Shown here: one piece after another, positions 6,265-8,455 of the stretch
Layout: each line of letters starts with the position of its first letter
How positions within the stretch are numbered: position 1 is the stretch's first letter
Source: Dehalococcoidia bacterium
GTDB taxonomy: Bacteria; Chloroflexota; Dehalococcoidia; GIF9; AB-539-J10
Direction: 5' to 3'
Assembly: GCA_030627025.1 (NCBI GenBank)
Contig: DAOUSX010000031.1
Coordinates: 1-8,455, forward strand
Length of the DNA: 8,455 bases
Program-made: the position numbers and the translations under genes
The notes under the pieces: model-generated
The model's database searches: none
What the model was told of the DNA's origin: nothing
What the model saw: the letters and a program-made list of their open reading frames with translations, nothing else

Positions 6265-6405
6265 ATGCCTAAGCGAACTTATCAGCCAAAGAGGCTTTCC
6301 AGGAAGAGAAAGCTCGGCTTTCGTGCCAGAGTGGCTACTCGAGGTGGCCGGAGAGTGCTTAAGCGAAGGCGGCTTAAAGGGCGGTGGAAGCTGACCCCAG
6401 TTTAA
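6265..6405 (+). CDS. rpmH: 50S ribosomal protein L34
   Basis: A 46-codon gene easily missed because of its size. It encodes a very basic protein beginning [10 protein letters not shown], followed by a GFRAR block (18-22), GGRRVL (27-32), RRRLKGR (34-40) and a short end. This is the L34 pattern (KRTYQPS...H/GFR.RM.T..GR.VL..RR.KGR), with L in place of the more usual serine-asparagine near residues 11-12 and a slightly longer tail (WKLTPV). L34 is a small 50S protein bound deep in 23S rRNA. AGGAG at 6256-6260 lies inside the rpsR end, four bases from the ATG. The spacing to rpsR is zero and rnpA starts four bases downstream, the classic rpmH-rnpA pairing. Confidence 0.95.
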   Translation: MPKRTYQPKRLSRKRKLGFRARVATRGGRRVLKRRRLKGRWKLTPV

Positions 6406-6409
6406 TTGT

Positions 6410-6772
6410 ATGAGACGACCCTTGACTCTAACGAAGAAGGCAGATTACTTTTCGGTTTACCAAAGAGGCAAAGTATGGAAGGGAGATCTAATAGTGGTGA
6501 GAACTTTGCCCACGGGCTTAGGTTCGACCAGGTATGGTCTTTCGGTGAGTAAAAAGGTGGGCAACGCGGTAATACGCAATCGGTTGAAGCGTTTATTAAG
6601 GGAGATAATGCGGCTACAAGTGATAAAGTCGGGATGGGATATAGTATTTATTGTCCAACCCGAAGCAGCGGGTGCTGATTATCATGAATTGAAAAATTCG
6701 GTAGCTAGATTACTGGGGCAGGCGCAGTTGCTGATGGACGATGACAAAACGGTTAATCCTCGATTTGATTGA
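6410..6772 (+). CDS. rnpA: Ribonuclease P protein component
   Basis: The protein subunit of RNase P, which assists the catalytic RNA in removing 5' leaders from pre-tRNAs. The 120-residue length is typical. The diagnostic RNR block KKVGNAVIRNRLKRLLRE lies at 48-65 and includes R56-N57-R58; upstream are LTLTKKADYFSVYQRGK (5-21) and YGLSVSKKV, and downstream GWDIVFIVQP (75-84). No Shine-Dalgarno site is visible before the ATG, so translation is probably coupled to rpmH. The 3' end overlaps yidD by 32 nt. The RNase P RNA gene is not in the window. Confidence 0.95.
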   Translation: MRRPLTLTKKADYFSVYQRGKVWKGDLIVVRTLPTGLGSTRYGLSVSKKVGNAVIRNRLKRLLREIMRLQVIKSGWDIVFIVQPEAAGADYHELKNSVARLLGQAQLLMDDDKTVNPRFD

Positions 6773-6953
6773 ACTATATCAAACGACGATATCGGAAGTT
6801 CCTCCGCATTCCTGCCGTTATCAACCAACTTGCTCGCACTATGCTCATGAAGCGATTGAAAGGTATGGATTTGTTAAAGGTAGCTGGTTGGCAACTAAAC
6901 GATTGGCTCGGTGCAATCCTTTCTCTAGAGGGGGATATGACCCTGTGCCTTGA
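6741..6953 (+). CDS. yidD: Membrane protein insertion efficiency factor YidD
   Basis: YidD is a short, inner-face membrane-associated protein encoded between rnpA and yidC in many bacteria, and reported to help YidC-dependent insertion. The 70 residues show the family pattern ELYQTTIS (11-18), CRYQPTCSHYA (25-35), EAIERYG (37-43), KRLARCNPFSRGGYDPVP (53-70). Cysteines C25, C31 and C58 are the conserved ones. Both ends match the family closely, so the ATG at 6741 is credible although it lies within the last 32 bases of rnpA and lacks a strong ribosome site. The next gene starts 23 bases later. Confidence 0.95.
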   Translation: MTKRLILDLIELYQTTISEVPPHSCRYQPTCSHYAHEAIERYGFVKGSWLATKRLARCNPFSRGGYDPVP

Positions 6954-6965
6954 CCGCCATGCTGT

Positions 6966-6969
6966 GAGG
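6966..6969 (+). promoter_or_regulatory. Ribosome binding site for the propeller lipoprotein GTG start
   Basis: GAGG with a seven-base spacer to GTG at 6977. It supports this start, which also gives a proper N-terminal signal sequence. Confidence 0.6.
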
Positions 6970-6976
6970 CATTGAA

Positions 6977-8149
6977 GTGAAAACTAATCTAACAAATTTT
7001 CTCGTCCTTTTTTGCCTTTTTAGCTTATTTGCATTTGGTTGTGCTGCAGCACCAACCGGGTTCTCGGGAATTACGCGTGGTGACGGGATTCTTTATTTAG
7101 GTTCAATGGATGGCAAAATCATGGCGGTGAATCCCTCTGCTCGGAGTCAGCAACTTCACTTCCCGGCGGATGGGGAGTGGGTTTACGCTATTACTACTAC
7201 TTCCCCCGGGGGATTGTCGTGCGGTCCAGTATCCACTCCTGTTGCCATATATGGCACACCCGCTGTGGATGGAGATTCAGTGTTTATTGGTGACTATACG
7301 GGCAAAGTCTATGCGCTAAGCACGTTAGCCCGAAGTCAGAATCTGAATTTCCCACAGACTAGAGACAAAGAATGGTTCTATCCCAAGACAAACGAGGTGA
7401 TAGGAAGCGTTGTAGGCAGTCCGGTGGTGAGTGACGATGCTATATATGTAACAAGTTCAAATGGCAAGGTGTATTCCTTAGATAAAGATTTTGGTGATCA
7501 AAAATGGGAATCGGATGTCCTCGCTAACAAATTGTGGTCCACTCCCTATATTGAGGAAGACAAGGTTTATATAAGTAGCCTTGATGGGCATCTTTACGCC
7601 TTATCGGCTGACGATGGCAGTATAACCTGGAGTTTTGCCTCAGAGTCAAAAATAGGATTTGTTTCCTCTCCAGTAGTATCTAACGGAGTGATATTTGTAG
7701 GTTCCTTCGACCGCAACCTCCATGCTGTGAAAGTAGAAAGCAATGAAACATTGTGGAAATTCGCTGGAGACAACTGCTTTTGGGCTACTGTTTTAGTTAG
7801 CAACAATATTATTTACGCTGGATGTTTTGATGGTAAGATTTATGCTATTGATGCTGGCAATGGCACAGAATTGTGGTCTTTTGATGTGGGAAGTCCTATA
7901 GTCGTCTCACCACTTCTGGTGGATGATTTGCTGGTAATAGCTTGTGACTCAGGAGACGTATATGTTCTCAGGACTGAGGCTACAGGTGATAACAGGATAG
8001 TAAATCAGTTATCCATTGGTACTTCTGTCCGAGCATCGCTTTGTGCTTCAGGTGATGTGGTTTATGTTCGTGGGCAGGATAACTGTCTATATGCGCTGGA
8101 TATTAAACAGGGAGAGGTGATTTGGGAATTTCCTCTGGTTACCGAATAG
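6977..8149 (+). CDS. PQQ-type beta-propeller repeat lipoprotein (BamB-like fold)
   Basis: A 390-residue predicted secreted lipoprotein. Residues 1-21 are a signal sequence with a hydrophobic core (FLVLFCLFSLFAF) and end in AFGC, so C22 is a plausible lipidated cysteine; the residue at -3 is alanine rather than leucine, which is a weak lipobox. The rest has about eight repeats of the PQQ/YVTN kind, hydrophobic strand + G(x)xDG + (K/H)(I/L/V)YA(L/V/I): near 38-51, 101-114, 156-169, 197-210, 238-251, 278-291, 318-331 and 361-374, the later ones about 41 residues apart. Several repeats end in the blade-closing W (W177, W218, W260, W300, W383). This is an eight-bladed propeller. No quinoprotein dehydrogenase catalytic residues are recognised, so an interaction or scaffold role, as in BamB, fits better than an enzyme. 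It lies between yidD and yidC, which suggests a link to membrane protein biogenesis (inference). Confidence 0.85.
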   Translation: MKTNLTNFLVLFCLFSLFAFGCAAAPTGFSGITRGDGILYLGSMDGKIMAVNPSARSQQLHFPADGEWVYAITTTSPGGLSCGPVSTPVAIYGTPAVDGDSVFIGDYTGKVYALSTLARSQNLNFPQTRDKEWFYPKTNEVIGSVVGSPVVSDDAIYVTSSNGKVYSLDKDFGDQKWESDVLANKLWSTPYIEEDKVYISSLDGHLYALSADDGSITWSFASESKIGFVSSPVVSNGVIFVGSFDRNLHAVKVESNETLWKFAGDNCFWATVLVSNNIIYAGCFDGKIYAIDAGNGTELWSFDVGSPIVVSPLLVDDLLVIACDSGDVYVLRTEATGDNRIVNQLSIGTSVRASLCASGDVVYVRGQDNCLYALDIKQGEVIWEFPLVTE

Positions 8150-8162
8150 AGGTTTTGTAGTC

Positions 8163-8455
8163 ATGGCTGAGCTGTGGAATCTGATTATTCTCAACCCGAT
8201 GCTTAATGGGTTGATTGCGCTGACCAGTGTTTTAGATGGCAGTTTTGGACTGGCTATCATTGCGCTCACCATCATAGTTCGTTTGATACTCGTGCCGCTT
8301 ACTATGAAGCAACTCAAATCCACCAAGGCTTTACAAGGCATGCAGCCCAAAATCCAGGAATTACAGAAAAAACATGGTAAGAATCAGCAAAAACTTCAGC
8401 AGGAGATGATGAAGCTTTATAAAGAGGCTGGAGTCAATCCGCTGGGTTGTTTATG
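8163..8455 (+). CDS. yidC: Membrane protein insertase YidC/Oxa1, 3' part missing
   Basis: YidC inserts and folds membrane proteins, alone or with SecYEG. The 97 codons seen start with the short form: there is no large extracytoplasmic domain and no obvious lipoprotein signal, as in Gram-positive-like or Chloroflexota YidC. A first hydrophobic stretch lies at about 5-23 and a membrane helix at 28-46. R40 in IIVRLILVPLTMKQ (37-50) matches the arginine that lines the hydrophilic groove of the insertase. A lysine- and glutamine-rich cytoplasmic helical hairpin (about 50-90) follows, then NPLGC (92-96), the family's conserved step before TM2. The start is supported by AGAGG (8148-8152) ten bases upstream, overlapping the stop of the preceding gene. 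The remaining membrane helices lie outside the window. Confidence 0.95.
   Translation, partial: MAELWNLIILNPMLNGLIALTSVLDGSFGLAIIALTIIVRLILVPLTMKQLKSTKALQGMQPKIQELQKKHGKNQQKLQQEMMKLYKEAGVNPLGCL

Noticed and set aside
6769..6975. 68-codon plus-strand frame overlapping yidD
   Set aside because: It is the wrong frame across yidD, whose own frame keeps the family signature end to end.
8150..8162. Intrinsic terminator between the propeller gene and yidC
   Set aside because: The gap is 13 bases, with no stem followed by a T-run.

Overview
The window is a dense, ordinary-looking bacterial housekeeping region of about 45-50% GC. It has 14 protein genes and no rRNA, tRNA, CRISPR array or insertion sequence that I can see. 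Gene content fits a deep-branching, probably monoderm bacterium. My best guess is a Dehalococcoidia-type Chloroflexota, from the short YidC without a large extracytoplasmic domain, the rpmH-rnpA-yidD-yidC order and the style of the proteins. This placement is inference from memory of such genomes, not a measured result.

Left half, minus strand (read from 4331 down to 1): thiL, tsaE, tsaB, a thioesterase-HAD fusion gene and the 5' part of ffh. Successive genes overlap by 29, 16 and 20 nt, and ffh starts 9 nt after the fusion gene stops. This looks like one operon. It joins thiamine diphosphate synthesis (ThiL), two partners of the tRNA t6A machinery (TsaE and TsaB), a two-domain metabolic or housekeeping hydrolase and the signal recognition particle GTPase. 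tsaD and rimI, frequent neighbours of tsaB/tsaE, are not in the window.

Centre (4332-4463): a 132 bp divergent intergenic region, the longest gene-free stretch. It holds a TATAAT box placed so that the thiL mRNA may be leaderless, a weaker rightward promoter candidate and a potential hairpin before the next gene's Shine-Dalgarno site.

Right half, plus strand: a small calcineurin-like metallophosphoesterase, then rpsF-ssb-rpsR (S6, SSB, S18) running without a gap into rpmH-rnpA-yidD (L34, RNase P protein, YidD). Next come a predicted lipoprotein with eight PQQ-type beta-propeller repeats and the 5' part of yidC, cut by the window edge. Two classically separate conserved clusters, S6/SSB/S18 and L34/RnpA/YidD/YidC, are therefore merged here. 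The beta-propeller lipoprotein sits between yidD and yidC, where it could assist membrane protein insertion or folding.

I did not find a clearly new multi-gene system. The items most worth a second look are the linkerless hotdog-HAD fusion, the BamB-like propeller lipoprotein inside the yidC operon, the possible leaderless thiL promoter, a perfect palindrome at the likely start of the rpsF operon, and two residue-level oddities: DTQGR in Ffh and a Glu-capped SSB tail.
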